Shown: piece after piece, positions 16,566-23,146 of the stretch | How the letters are laid out: every line of letters starts with the position of its first letter | Numbering within the stretch: the stretch's first letter is position 1 | Source of the DNA: an uncultured Dorea sp. | GTDB taxonomy: Bacteria > Bacillota > Clostridia > Lachnospirales > Lachnospiraceae | Assembly (NCBI GenBank): GCA_910584265.1 | Contig: CAJTZE010000051.1 | Location: 1 to 23,146 of the forward strand | Direction: 5' to 3' | DNA: 23,146 bases | Made by a program: the position numbers and the translations under genes | The notes under the pieces: generated by a model | Database searches by the model: none | The model's input: only the letters and a program-made list of their open reading frames with translations | What the model was told of the DNA's origin: nothing

Positions 16566-17500
16566 CATGCCCAATAAGGAATATATTTCATATATCGGGG
16601 CGCCGTTGTATCATCAAGCGGACGCAATAACCTCGCTTCTATAGTATCTTTAATAATTCTGGATGCTTTATAACTTTCTTTTATGGACAAACCAAATAAA
16701 TTACGGATATCAGTATTATTGATTGCCTCATAATTAACATACGCCAAACACGCCTGCATATAACAAGTTCTGATTCGATCTTCTTTCGTCGTCATATTAA
16801 ATGGTATCTTTGCAAATAATACCGCTTTTGTAAATTGATTATTCTGATTCTCAATTCTCGGTGCTAACAATTCATTCTTTCCTGTAACTTCAATTATCTT
16901 ATCGTAACCGCTGCCTCGTTCTTCACAAATACCGCATTTATGCATAAATCCGGCAATATTTTCATTTCTTGAAACTGGCACTGAATCCACAATACGATCA
17001 ATAGCTACTAATGGCGCACCTGCATTGGAAAACTCAATTCGGTTTTGAAATACTTCTACCATTGGATTTGTACCACGCTGCTGCAGATCCTGGTGGATCA
17101 TAGCATTCGCCAGTAATTCTCTGATAGCTATTTCTGGAAAGCTGACTATAGACTTACGCGTAGCTTCAACAATAATTTCTTCCTGCGGAATAATAGTCAT
17201 GATATACTGTACAATATCTTCATGAGAAAACGCATATCCACCGGTAAATTCTTTTTCCCGAATTGCATTTAATCTGGATTTTTCTTTATACCAGATTACC
17301 CGAACAGAACGCCGGTGCAAATTTTCAAATTTCTTCAAATCTTTTGCTATCATAAGTGCGCCTATGTTCGTAATATTCCAGTTTCCAGCATCATTTTTTA
17401 CAATAAATTTTTCATGTTGCAGATCTTCCAGAATTTTATCTCGGTTCCTTGGAATAGGCATCTCAAGTTTATCATAATATCGCACCTCATTACTAATCAT
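16565..17500 (-). pseudogene. AlbA_2/HATPase_c_4 ATP-binding protein, N-terminally truncated
   Basis: A 311-codon frame matching the C-terminal two thirds of the putative ATP-dependent helicase-like / Schlafen-AlbA group. The GHKL-type ATPase region is clear: FPEIAIRELLANAMIHQDL (E-x-x-x-N), NRIEFSNAGAP and CGICEERGSGYDKI, followed by a winged-helix end terminating in RYMKYIPYWA. Proteins of this family normally begin with an AlbA_2 domain of about 150-200 residues; here that domain is absent and an in-frame TGA lies just before the first ATG. No clear Shine-Dalgarno precedes it. It may be expressed as a shortened protein, but truncation is more likely. Family members act as regulators or in defence islands; the exact function is unknown. 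Confidence 0.65.
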
Positions 17501-17648
17501 CTGTTTTCAAGTTTCCATACAACACAGAACCATCCCCTCAATCACCTGTTTCTCATCTCTAGCTCAGAAAGAATCTTGATAAAAGAATCCATTCGTTGAA
17601 CCCAAAAAATCTTCCGCTATATCAAATGGCAACACATATCTTACTCAA
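17501..17648. other. Short gap between two truncated genes
   Basis: No gene. On the minus strand a short frame starts at an ATG near 17594 (MDSFIKILSELEMRNR) and stops within 51 bp. It may be the first codons of the gene whose middle is missing, perhaps the original start of the AlbA/HATPase gene, but there is not enough to decide. Confidence 0.3.
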
Positions 17649-18287
17649 TTATTTTTCTAAATGAATCAGCAAATCATCTAACATTGCTCCTAAAAATGCT
17701 CCTGTAGGCTGTTCGTTCCGTTGTTTAATATCTATCAACCCTAAAATATCTTTATCTGACAAACATAGAATCAATTTCCCAGTTTCTCGAAGGCTTCCTC
17801 GTACAGCGGCGAGAGCATTCTCATCTGCCCCTTTCCTTGAAATAATAATCGCCACTCTGCGTAATGCCTTTTCATATAAATATTTTTCTGTTGTATATAT
17901 TTCTTTTTGTGTAATTTTTTCACTATAATTTTTAAATTCAAAAACAATATATTTTGTATTGAAATATTGCTGAATCGTATTGAAAAAATCCTGATTTGCT
18001 CCATCCTTGATTTTACAGCACAAATCAAATCTGTACATTCCATTAGCTGTATTTTCCTGTTCATACCACAATGTCAGATAATCTCCCAGAGTATATTTTA
18101 AAATTTCAATACAAACACCCTCATATTGATGCCACTGTTCTGTTCCCGATTTGATTTGTAGCAGTTTTTCTTTTAAGCTGCCATCTTCCGACTCGTTCCC
18201 TATTTTATCAAAAATATATGGTTCAGGTTTTTCCGGCTCAATAATTTCTGTTGAATAATTGAGTAAAGCTATAAATTCATTCTTAAA
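17649..18287 (-). pseudogene. PD-(D/E)XK nuclease, C-terminal part, 5' end lost at the element boundary
   Basis: The frame is open from 18287 down to the stop at 17649 (212 codons) but has no ATG in the expected place; a TTG at 18071 is only a default start. The sequence GTEQWHQYEGVCIEILKYTL, then RFDLCCKI and YIVFEFKNYSEKI fits a restriction-endonuclease fold with E...D...E-x-K spacing (catalytic Asp in RFDL, E-x-K in FEFKN), as in Mrr-like or defence-associated nucleases. The preceding part (LNYSTEIIEPEKPEPYIFDK) looks like an inter-domain linker, so a larger N-terminal region is missing. Homology-like sequence stops at about 18287, where AT-rich DNA leading to the integrase begins. The mobile element has probably cut this gene; the other half may lie beyond its far end. 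Confidence 0.6.
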
Positions 18288-18374
18288 TTATATATGTCTT
18301 TTTGACTATCTTTTTATATCTTCTTAAATGTCCGCAAAGTCTTATTTTATCGGCTCTACGGGCATTTTGCTTTT

Positions 18375-18447
18375 GTGGTAAACCTCACATATCTAGGCTT
18401 ATCTTCTTATATTTTCCCTGTCGATCGTGGTTAAAATCGTGGTAAAT
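18375..18447. repeat. Candidate Int arm-binding repeats near the element end
   Basis: GTGGTAAA (18375-18382), GTGGTTAAA (18427-18435) and GTGGTAAA (18439-18446) are three same-direction copies between the integrase stop codon and the presumed element end. Tn916-family integrases have an N-terminal arm-binding domain that recognises short direct repeats (DR2) in just this position. The copies are seen; binding is inferred. Confidence 0.45.
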
Positions 18448-18452
18448 ACTTC

Positions 18453-19646
18453 TTATGCGATTAGACGCTGAACCTCTGATTTTGCGGTATCTATGGACGC
18501 ATGAGCGTACCAGTTCATTGTGATACTGATGTTTGAATGCCCCATGATATACTGTAAATCTTTCGGGTTCATGTTTTTGCTTGCCAGCCTTGTGCAGAAC
18601 GTATGGCGTAGCGTATGCGGTGTGATATGTGGCAAGGGGTTATCCTTATGGTGCTTATTGTATTTCTTTACCATACGGACAAATAAAGCGTTGTAATCAA
18701 TCGCAACTTTCGGCTTGCCTTTGTGATTGACAAATAGGAAATTGCTTCGTCCGTCTATCACAAATGGTTCTGCCTTTGGGCGTTTCTTCATAACCCGTTG
18801 AAATGCCTGTATCGTTTCTTTACTGAGTGGTACTTGCCTTGTTCCGCTTTTTGTCTTAGGCGTTTCAATGTAATAGCCCTGTTCCTTGCTCTTTAGTAAC
18901 TGGTGGTCGATAATCACAACCTCATGGATAAAATCAACGTCCATGATTGTCAGTCCGCACAGTTCCGAGATACGAAGTCCTGTCTTTAACAGTATCAGTA
19001 CATCATCGTAATACTTGTGATACACGTTGTCCGTCTTGATGAATGACAGTAGTGCTTGTTCCTGTTCTTCTGTCAATGCGACTTTCTCTTTGGTATCATT
19101 TTCTAAGACTTCACTCAACTTGAAATCAAAAGGGTTTTTCCTTACACAGTCGTCTTGTATGGCGATATAGAATGACGCTTTTAACGAGCGTTTATGGTTG
19201 TTAATGGTGTTATAGGAAAAACCTTTGTCTTTCATGCGTAACGCCCATTCCTTAGCGTCAGGGGGTTTTATCGTATCAATGCTCCTAGCACCTAACTTGT
19301 CCTCTTTCAATAACCGCATGAGTTGTTCCCGTTGTTTCTGTGTGCTTTTCTTCACGTTTGCCCTCTGTGCGTTCTGTTTGGCGTAGAGTTGGCAAAGCGT
19401 CATTTTCTTACCTGTGCTGTCGATACCGTCCTCTATATCCCGTCTTATCTGCTGTTCCAGTTCACGAAGTGAGGGTTTCTCCCGTTTTCCCTTTGGTGTC
19501 GGGTCTGTGGGTGTCAATCTCCAAGCATACACATATTTTGTGTTTCCAAATGCGTCCACATATTTATATAAGTATTTCCCGTCTGTTCGTTGGCTCTCTC
19601 CAGTATGCAGGATACGTCCTTTGCTATCCCGTCTTTTTTCTTTCAT
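18453..19646 (-). CDS. int: Tyrosine recombinase (integrase), Tn916/Tn1549 type
   Basis: A 397-residue integrase, the usual length of this family. The N-terminal arm-binding domain (about 1-75) has the opening RRDSKGRILHTGESQR and KYLYKYVDAFG. The SAM-like core-binding domain spans about 80-185, and the catalytic domain has R225 (TGLRISELCGL), a lysine near 264-266, H344 and R347 (HTLRH), H370 (MGHSN) and the nucleophile Y380 (NWYAH). All catalytic residues are present, so it should be active. The ATG at 19646 has AAGGAAAGGAG upstream. It lies directly downstream of xis, with a large hairpin in between that may limit read-through. Confidence 0.95.
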   Translation of the reverse strand: MKEKRRDSKGRILHTGESQRTDGKYLYKYVDAFGNTKYVYAWRLTPTDPTPKGKREKPSLRELEQQIRRDIEDGIDSTGKKMTLCQLYAKQNAQRANVKKSTQKQREQLMRLLKEDKLGARSIDTIKPPDAKEWALRMKDKGFSYNTINNHKRSLKASFYIAIQDDCVRKNPFDFKLSEVLENDTKEKVALTEEQEQALLSFIKTDNVYHKYYDDVLILLKTGLRISELCGLTIMDVDFIHEVVIIDHQLLKSKEQGYYIETPKTKSGTRQVPLSKETIQAFQRVMKKRPKAEPFVIDGRSNFLFVNHKGKPKVAIDYNALFVRMVKKYNKHHKDNPLPHITPHTLRHTFCTRLASKNMNPKDLQYIMGHSNISITMNWYAHASIDTAKSEVQRLIA

Positions 19647-19673
19647 GGTGTCTGCTCCTTTCCTTGTTGGAAA

Positions 19674-19717
19674 GAGCCTTGATATGACTTGTGTTCATCA
19701 TAACACATACAAGGCTC
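19674..19717 (-). promoter_or_regulatory. Two-tier hairpin between xis and int
   Basis: GAGCCTTG (19674-19681) pairs with CAAGGCTC (19710-19717), and inside it TGTGTT (19690-19695) pairs with AACACA (19702-19707). On the minus strand the stem is followed by TTTCC, so it could be a weak terminator or a structure near the integrase ribosome binding site that adjusts integrase output relative to excisionase. Confidence 0.6.
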
Positions 19718-19724
19718 ATTTGCA

Positions 19725-19928
19725 CTAGATAGCGTCCAATTTATCAATGACCTTTTCAAACTGTCGGCGTTTAATCTGTATGCGGTTGCCATTCATAATG
19801 AGCCAGCCAGCGTCCTTGTTTTCCTCTGCCAAGCGTCTTAACTTGTTTTCTCCGATACGGAAATACTTTGACGCTTCTTCAATGGTAAGGGTGTATTTTT
19901 CCCATACAGGAATATCGTTGCTATTCAT
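19725..19928 (-). CDS. xis: Excisionase (Xis), Tn916 family
   Basis: A 67-residue winged-helix DNA-binding protein: VWEKYTLTIEEASKYFRIGENKLRRLAEE, then NRIQIKRRQFEKVIDKL. The wording is that of Tn916/Tn1549 excisionases, which bend the element ends and direct the integrase toward excision. The length is typical. The ATG at 19928 overlaps the stop codon of the upstream initiator gene (ATGA), with GGGGGT upstream as ribosome binding site, so the two are translationally coupled. Confidence 0.93.
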   Translation of the reverse strand: MNSNDIPVWEKYTLTIEEASKYFRIGENKLRRLAEENKDAGWLIMNGNRIQIKRRQFEKVIDKLDAI

Positions 19929-21016
19929 CAGATACCCCCTTTCCCATGTTTCGTATCATACTGGATATAGGGGATAAGGTCGGTGCGGTCTATCCTCTGT
20001 AAGTGGGCGGTTAGTTTACTGGAAAGGGAAGTGCTGTATCTTGCCTTATCAAGCATAGTTCCCACTTTTTCCAGTCCACCTAATGCGTCATGTTCTTCCA
20101 AGAAATAGAAACTTACACAGCAGAAATCACGCCACCCTCTGTGAGCCATTGCTGTGTTTCTTCAAGGGAATTATGTGGTTTGGGTACTTGCAGTTTCAAG
20201 ACTTCCACAGCCCCTAAAAAGCGTTCCCAAAACCGACACGTTTTCCACCTGCTCTTATTACTTTCATTTCTGTTCGCTACGACAAAGCGTAGGTTGTTTG
20301 CCAATAGCCCGAAAGCCAGTTCCCCAAGTTCCAGCGGTCTGTCCTTGAATGTCATGGCAAAGGCATGAGCCTTATCATCACGCAGTTGCATTTCTGTCCG
20401 TTTCCAACTGCCGACTTCATCAAGCGTCTTATTATATTTTGAACAGACTTCCTTATCCTTGTCATAAAAGCGGTAGGACAATCCCGATTTTCCAGCACCG
20501 ATATAAACCGTTTTTGCGGTGTCGAAATCGTCAAACTTGCTTTCATCAAAGTGGTAGCCCTCACTATTGGAAATAAATTCCTCTTTTTCGCATTTCTTCT
20601 TTATCTGCTCTATGGTAAAGAATGGCTTATCGTTCTTATCATCAATGGCAATATCAAGCCTTGTGAAGTGGAAATTATCCAGTCCGTATCTTCTTTCACA
20701 ATGTTTGAACATATCCCCAAAGGTATAGTTTCTGCTGTTGAGAATACGGAAAATATCATCACAACCTCTGCCAGTCATAACAAGATAACAGCCTAACCCT
20801 TGTGGGTTGTCCTCTGTCTTTCTTGCGTCCCCCGATACATAAATATCTCCAATCTCCCAGCGTATCTGATAAGTCTTGAATTTAACGGTTGCCGGATAAA
20901 CATTGAAAATGTCAGTCGGTAACTCTAAAATGTGTGTGATTACATCTTCTGCGGTTGCGGTTTCAAATACAATGCTGATGTAATCAATCTTAACGGATAA
21001 ATTTTCGTGTGTTGCG
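19928..21016 (-). pseudogene. Rep_trans/MobT-type replication initiator or relaxase, frameshifted
   Basis: Homologues of Tn916 Orf20 are rolling-circle initiator/relaxase proteins of about 350-400 residues. Here the reading frame holds the N-terminal part (KIDYISIVFETATAED, VYPATVKFKTYQIRWEIGD), GCYLVMTGRGC, the core FHFTRLDIAIDD (metal-binding region), YIGAGKSGLSYRFYDKDKE and RTEMQLRDDKAHAFA. It breaks at about 20113-20130: one frame ends in TEGGVISAV and a stop, and the continuation (FYFLEEHDALGGLEKVGTML to KHGKGGI) is in another frame ending at 19928. At the 5' end the frame begins after a TGA within ATGAAGT at about 21015, with no in-frame ATG; the AAAGGAG at 21026-21032 is too close to the out-of-frame ATG. 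Two lesions, or one lesion and a non-ATG start, are suggested. Confidence 0.8.
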
Positions 21017-21040
21017 ATACTTCATTACTCCTTTCGTATG

Positions 21041-21058
21041 CCCCGATTTTTTGCGGGG
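21041..21058. repeat. Small CCCCG/CGGGG hairpin upstream of the initiator gene
   Basis: CCCCG (21041-21045) and CGGGG (21054-21058) enclose an 8-nt AT-rich loop; flanking TAT/ATA extends the stem past one mismatch. A G/C-rich stem of this sort just upstream of a rolling-circle initiator gene is a candidate nick-site hairpin. Confidence 0.45.
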
Positions 21059-21116
21059 TATAAATTGCATTTTTTCCTTTATTTATCACAGTTTCTAGGT
21101 ACTATGACATGTATAC

Positions 21117-21236
21117 GCAGGGCGGTGTTACATATACGCCCTCTGCGAACGCCGAAAGGCGTTCCCTTTCCAAAAGGAACTGTCTGTCCGAAACACGTCT
21201 GGGGGACGTGCCCCGTCCAGCCAGCCCTTTTGGAAA
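21117..21236. other. Densely structured non-coding block, candidate oriT or replication origin
   Basis: Four inverted repeats lie in 120 bp: AGGGCG/CGCCCT (21119-21124, 21137-21142, extendable by TGC across a bulge); GAACGCC/GGCGTTC closing a GAAA tetraloop (21147-21164); an 11-bp perfect pair TTTCCAAAAGG (21167-21177) and CCTTTTGGAAA (21226-21236); and, inside that pair, CACGTC/GACGTG with a 5-nt loop (21194-21210). No protein frame is supported. The position next to a Rep_trans/MobT gene and ahead of the regulator fits oriT, a double-strand origin or a single-strand origin. Structure is seen; function is inferred. Confidence 0.6.
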
Positions 21237-21260
21237 CCCGATTTTCAGTCTGATAGTCCA

Positions 21261-21430
21261 TGCTTATTCATGCTGTCAAAGTGAAAATATGTCTTTTGTA
21301 TGCTTACTCAAGCGTGTGATTGACCCTAGCGTGCTTAATCACTTCATTTGATACGATAATAACGCCATTAGAATTACTTGTCAAGAAGTTTTTGTTGACT
21401 TTTCAATAAACATTAAGTATGATATGCTTA
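21261..21430 (+). repeat. Four TGCTTA repeats before the XRE gene
   Basis: TGCTTA occurs at 21261, 21301, 21332 and 21425, all in the same direction. GTGATT/AATCAC (21316-21321, 21336-21341) forms a dyad around the third copy, and GTCAA/TTGAC lies at the promoter. They may be operator sites for the XRE protein or part of the origin region. The hexamer is short, so chance is possible. Confidence 0.3.
21395..21423 (+). promoter_or_regulatory. Sigma-A promoter of the XRE regulator
   Basis: TTGACT (21395-21400), a 17-bp spacer and TATGAT (21418-21423), about 50 bp before the ATG at 21474. Confidence 0.8.
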
Positions 21431-21473
21431 TAAATACCAAGAAAAGAAATGAAAGGAGCGGTTATACTAAGTT

Positions 21474-22145
21474 ATGGAGGGTTATATAAAGAAAATCAGT
21501 TTCTTAGGAGAGAACATACAGACCATAAGAAAACACAGAGGAATGAAACAACAGGAACTTGCGGACAAAATCGGTATCAATATGCAGAGCCTTTCCAAGA
21601 TTGAACGTGGCGTGAATTACCCTACCTTTGATACGCTGGAAAAGATAATGGACGTGCTGGGTGTAACACCCAATGAATTATTGTCGGGGGAATGGAAGTA
21701 TATTGACCACACCGAGCCATACATCATGGATATTATCAAACGGGAACAGGACTTCAATGTTTCCTTAGACTATCTGTCTGAAAATGAATTTTTTGATAAC
21801 GAGAATGAATGTAGATTTTACAAGTTAACCAAACTCATGCAGTATATCCATAATTACATTACCAATGAGGTCGTGGAGTTGGAAGAACTTATGGAAATCA
21901 AACAGTTGATACAGCGTCAGAAATTGGAACGTATTATGAAAGTGCATAAAGAAATGCGTGGCTTAGACCGATACAGAGAACAGCCGAAAGAATATAAGTA
22001 TCACAACCCTTATGATGATTGGATATTCCGTCAACTTGCGGACATAGACAGACAAAATAACATTCCAGACACTTCGCCCCAATTAGATTTTAATGAAATG
22101 GACTATGACGATTATCTGAAAGACAAATGGAACAGAGGACTTTGA
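21474..22145 (+). CDS. XRE-family transcriptional regulator
   Basis: A 223-residue regulator. The N-terminal Cro/C1-type helix-turn-helix spans about 10-70 (FLGENIQTIRKHRGMKQQELADKIGINMQSLSKIERGVNYPTFDTLEKIMDVLGV). A long, acidic and partly coiled C-terminal region of no family known to me follows. Such proteins usually repress element genes and release them under stress. The AAAGGAG is 15 nt from the ATG, wider than normal, and an in-frame TAA lies just before the ATG, so no longer start is possible; translation may be weak. It is transcribed away from the initiator-xis-int genes, with the structured block between them. Confidence 0.88.
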   Translation: MEGYIKKISFLGENIQTIRKHRGMKQQELADKIGINMQSLSKIERGVNYPTFDTLEKIMDVLGVTPNELLSGEWKYIDHTEPYIMDIIKREQDFNVSLDYLSENEFFDNENECRFYKLTKLMQYIHNYITNEVVELEELMEIKQLIQRQKLERIMKVHKEMRGLDRYREQPKEYKYHNPYDDWIFRQLADIDRQNNIPDTSPQLDFNEMDYDDYLKDKWNRGL

Positions 22146-22175
22146 TTTTTCCTCTTGTGAAAAGATACCGCAAAC

Positions 22176-22238
22176 AAAAAGCCCAGTAAAGAGTGCAAAG
22201 CACCACCAATGGTGGCAAGGCTCTTGACAGGGCTTTTT
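22176..22238 (+). terminator. Nested rho-independent terminator of the XRE gene
   Basis: AAAAAGCCC (22176-22184) pairs with GGGCTTTTT (22230-22238), ending in a U-tract. Inside it AAGAG (22189-22193) pairs with CTCTT (22221-22225), and within that CCACC (22203-22207) pairs with GGTGG (22211-22215). This is a three-tier hairpin 30 bp after the stop codon. Confidence 0.85.
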
Positions 22239-22290
22239 CTTTTCTGTGTTGGATAATCAAGAGGAAGAAAGGCAAAGTGTACATTTTTAA

Positions 22291-22443
22291 AGATTAGAAA
22301 AATGGCAAGGGTATGATGATTTTTGTTGTGGTACAGAGTTGGACTGGTATGTAAAGGCAGAGGATATTGTATTGAAGAATAAGGGCAATCAGAACGCAGG
22401 TAACCCACAGAACCATGCACCGCAGGGACAGCCGAAGAAATAA
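22291..22443 (+). pseudogene. C-terminal fragment of a DUF961 (YdcP/Orf23-like) protein
   Basis: A 50-codon frame with no start codon, open from a TAA at 22288, reads GTELDWYVKAEDIVLKNKGN, then a Q/N/P-rich tail ending QGQPKK and TAA. The DWY-x-KA-[DE]-DIVL motif followed by a polar tail is the C-terminus of DUF961 proteins, encoded near the transfer-origin end of Tn916/Tn1549-type elements (Orf22/Orf23). Only about a third remains. It shows that this element descends from, or recombined with, a full conjugative element. The call rests on motif recall. Confidence 0.6.
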
Positions 22444-22462
22444 TACGGCTATACTCTTTTTA

Positions 22463-22491
22463 TTGTAGTAGATATACAAAAATGTTATAAT
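22463..22491 (+). promoter_or_regulatory. Promoter of the VanZ-like gene
   Basis: TTGTAG (22463-22468), a 17-bp spacer and a perfect TATAAT (22486-22491) preceded by TGT (extended -10). A leader of about 105 nt follows, with a 7-bp inverted repeat AGCATAA/TTATGCT near 22550-22575. Confidence 0.75.
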
Positions 22492-22603
22492 GCAAGTATA
22501 ATAATCTGATGTTTTGGAATGAAATTCATTAAATATTAATAAATGACAAAGCATAATTTTAACATTTTTATGCTACTATCAGAAATTAAAAGGAGTGATT
22601 ATT

Positions 22604-23146
22604 ATGAAATCAAAAAAGTGTACGTTGGGTTTATTGATATTTTATCTAGTGGCATTGACATGGATTATTTTGTTTAAGTTTCAGTTTTCTATTGCAGACT
22701 TACCTCATTTAAGAAATATTAACTTGATTCCATTTGCTGATTCTGTGATTGTAAATGGAACAATAGATTTTAGTGAAATTATTCAGAACGTGTTGGCATT
22801 TGTACCATACGGTTTATTTATCCATATTTTGTGGAAGGAAAAGCCTATATTAAAACAATTTCTACCTATTGTATGTACCAGTTTTCTATTTGAAATAGTG
22901 CAATTTATCTTTGCTATTGGTGGAACTGATATTACAGATATTATTACAAATTCATTAGGTGGATTTCTAGGGATAGTCCTTGCTATTGGAATTTCTAAAA
23001 TATCAAACAAGTATTGGATAAAAATTATCAATATTGTAAGTTTAATAGGAGCTATACTTTTGACATTATTTATCGCCATGATATTATTAGCTAACTCAAA
23101 CTTCCCACACCATTTTGGTGTGCTGAACCTTGAAAAATCAATACTT
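22604..23146 (+). CDS. VanZ-like family membrane protein (3' end outside window)
   Basis: The frame is open from the ATG at 22604 to the window end (181 codons, no stop). AGGAG lies 8 nt upstream. It shows the VanZ-like (Pfam VanZ) pattern: a first helix (about 9-25), the INLIPF motif, NVLAFVPYGLFIHIL, a conserved FEIVQFIFAIGGTDITDIITNSLGGFLGI segment, then further hydrophobic helices. The founding VanZ lowers teicoplanin susceptibility, and relatives travel on mobile elements in Firmicutes. Whether this one does so is unknown. It is markedly more AT-rich than the integrase module, which fits acquisition as cargo. Confidence 0.85.
   Translation, partial: MKSKKCTLGLLIFYLVALTWIILFKFQFSIADLPHLRNINLIPFADSVIVNGTIDFSEIIQNVLAFVPYGLFIHILWKEKPILKQFLPIVCTSFLFEIVQFIFAIGGTDITDIITNSLGGFLGIVLAIGISKISNKYWIKIINIVSLIGAILLTLFIAMILLANSNFPHHFGVLNLEKSIL

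Larger units (their letters stand above)
18288..23146. mobile_element. Compact Tn916/Tn1549-related element (one end visible)
   Basis: The gene order is integrase, excisionase, Rep_trans/MobT-type initiator (all minus), a structured non-coding block, then an XRE regulator, a DUF961 remnant and a VanZ-like gene (all plus). The first three are typical of Tn916/Tn1549 relatives and are packed as a module. No FtsK/TcpA, VirB4 or other transfer genes are visible, and the one DUF961 trace is a fragment. The layout recalls Tn6218-type elements, non-conjugative Tn916 relatives known from Clostridioides difficile (from memory). The integrase-side end should lie at about 18288-18452; the other end is outside the window. 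Exact ends cannot be fixed without an empty site. Confidence 0.75.

Noticed and set aside
22090..22554. Minus-strand frames over the XRE terminator and DUF961 remnant
   Set aside because: They cross a strong terminator hairpin, overlap coding sequence on the plus strand and resemble no protein.
22783..23079. 98-codon minus-strand frame
   Set aside because: Antisense to the VanZ-like gene, which has a proper start, ribosome site, promoter and family motifs.
1..23146. tRNA, rRNA and known riboswitch signatures
   Set aside because: I found no cloverleaf, CCA-ended or conserved rRNA segment, nor a recognisable riboswitch core, on either strand by eye; a covariance-model scan could not be run.

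Overview
The window looks like low-to-mid G+C Firmicutes DNA, most likely a gut Lachnospiraceae (Clostridia). This is inferred from the gene families: a lone hybrid kinase with several PAS domains, a GH13 oligoglucosidase, an M18 aminopeptidase, a Tn916/Tn1549-type integrase module, AGGAG-type ribosome binding sites and TTGnnn-17-TATAAT promoters. No species marker is present, so genus is not claimed.

Region 1 (1-7900) is ordinary chromosome. A GH13 alpha-glucosidase (minus) is divergent from an AraC-type regulator (plus). An M18 aminopeptidase with its own good promoter follows. Then comes a tightly packed minus-strand operon: response regulator, histidine kinase with almost no extracellular loop, ABC ATPase, a 38-residue one-helix peptide and a monofunctional peptidoglycan glycosyltransferase. 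It resembles a cell-envelope stress module (Bce-like), but the permease expected next to the ATPase is absent.

Region 2 (7900-15200) appears to be a sugar-utilisation locus turned into a sensory locus. In transcription order on the minus strand it holds a sugar-binding lipoprotein, a methyl-accepting-type receptor, the C-terminal scrap of a MalG-like permease, a GH27 alpha-galactosidase broken by an internal deletion, and a 1047-residue hybrid kinase with two receivers. Transport and hydrolysis are lost; the binding protein and signalling proteins are intact.

Region 3 (15200-18290) is a graveyard of truncated genes: a SIR2-domain fragment, an orphan GC-rich coding scrap, an AlbA/HATPase protein lacking its N-terminal half, and the C-terminal half of a PD-(D/E)XK nuclease. 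Several belong to families common in anti-phage defence islands.

Region 4 (18290-23146, continuing past the end) is a mobile element: tyrosine integrase, excisionase, a frameshifted Rep_trans/MobT-type initiator or relaxase, a densely structured non-coding block that is a candidate oriT or replication origin, an XRE regulator, the tail of a DUF961 (YdcP) conjugation protein, and a VanZ-like membrane protein as possible cargo. No conjugation machinery is visible, so it resembles a compact, non-self-transmissible Tn916 relative. Its integrase-proximal end lies against the nuclease fragment, which it may have interrupted.
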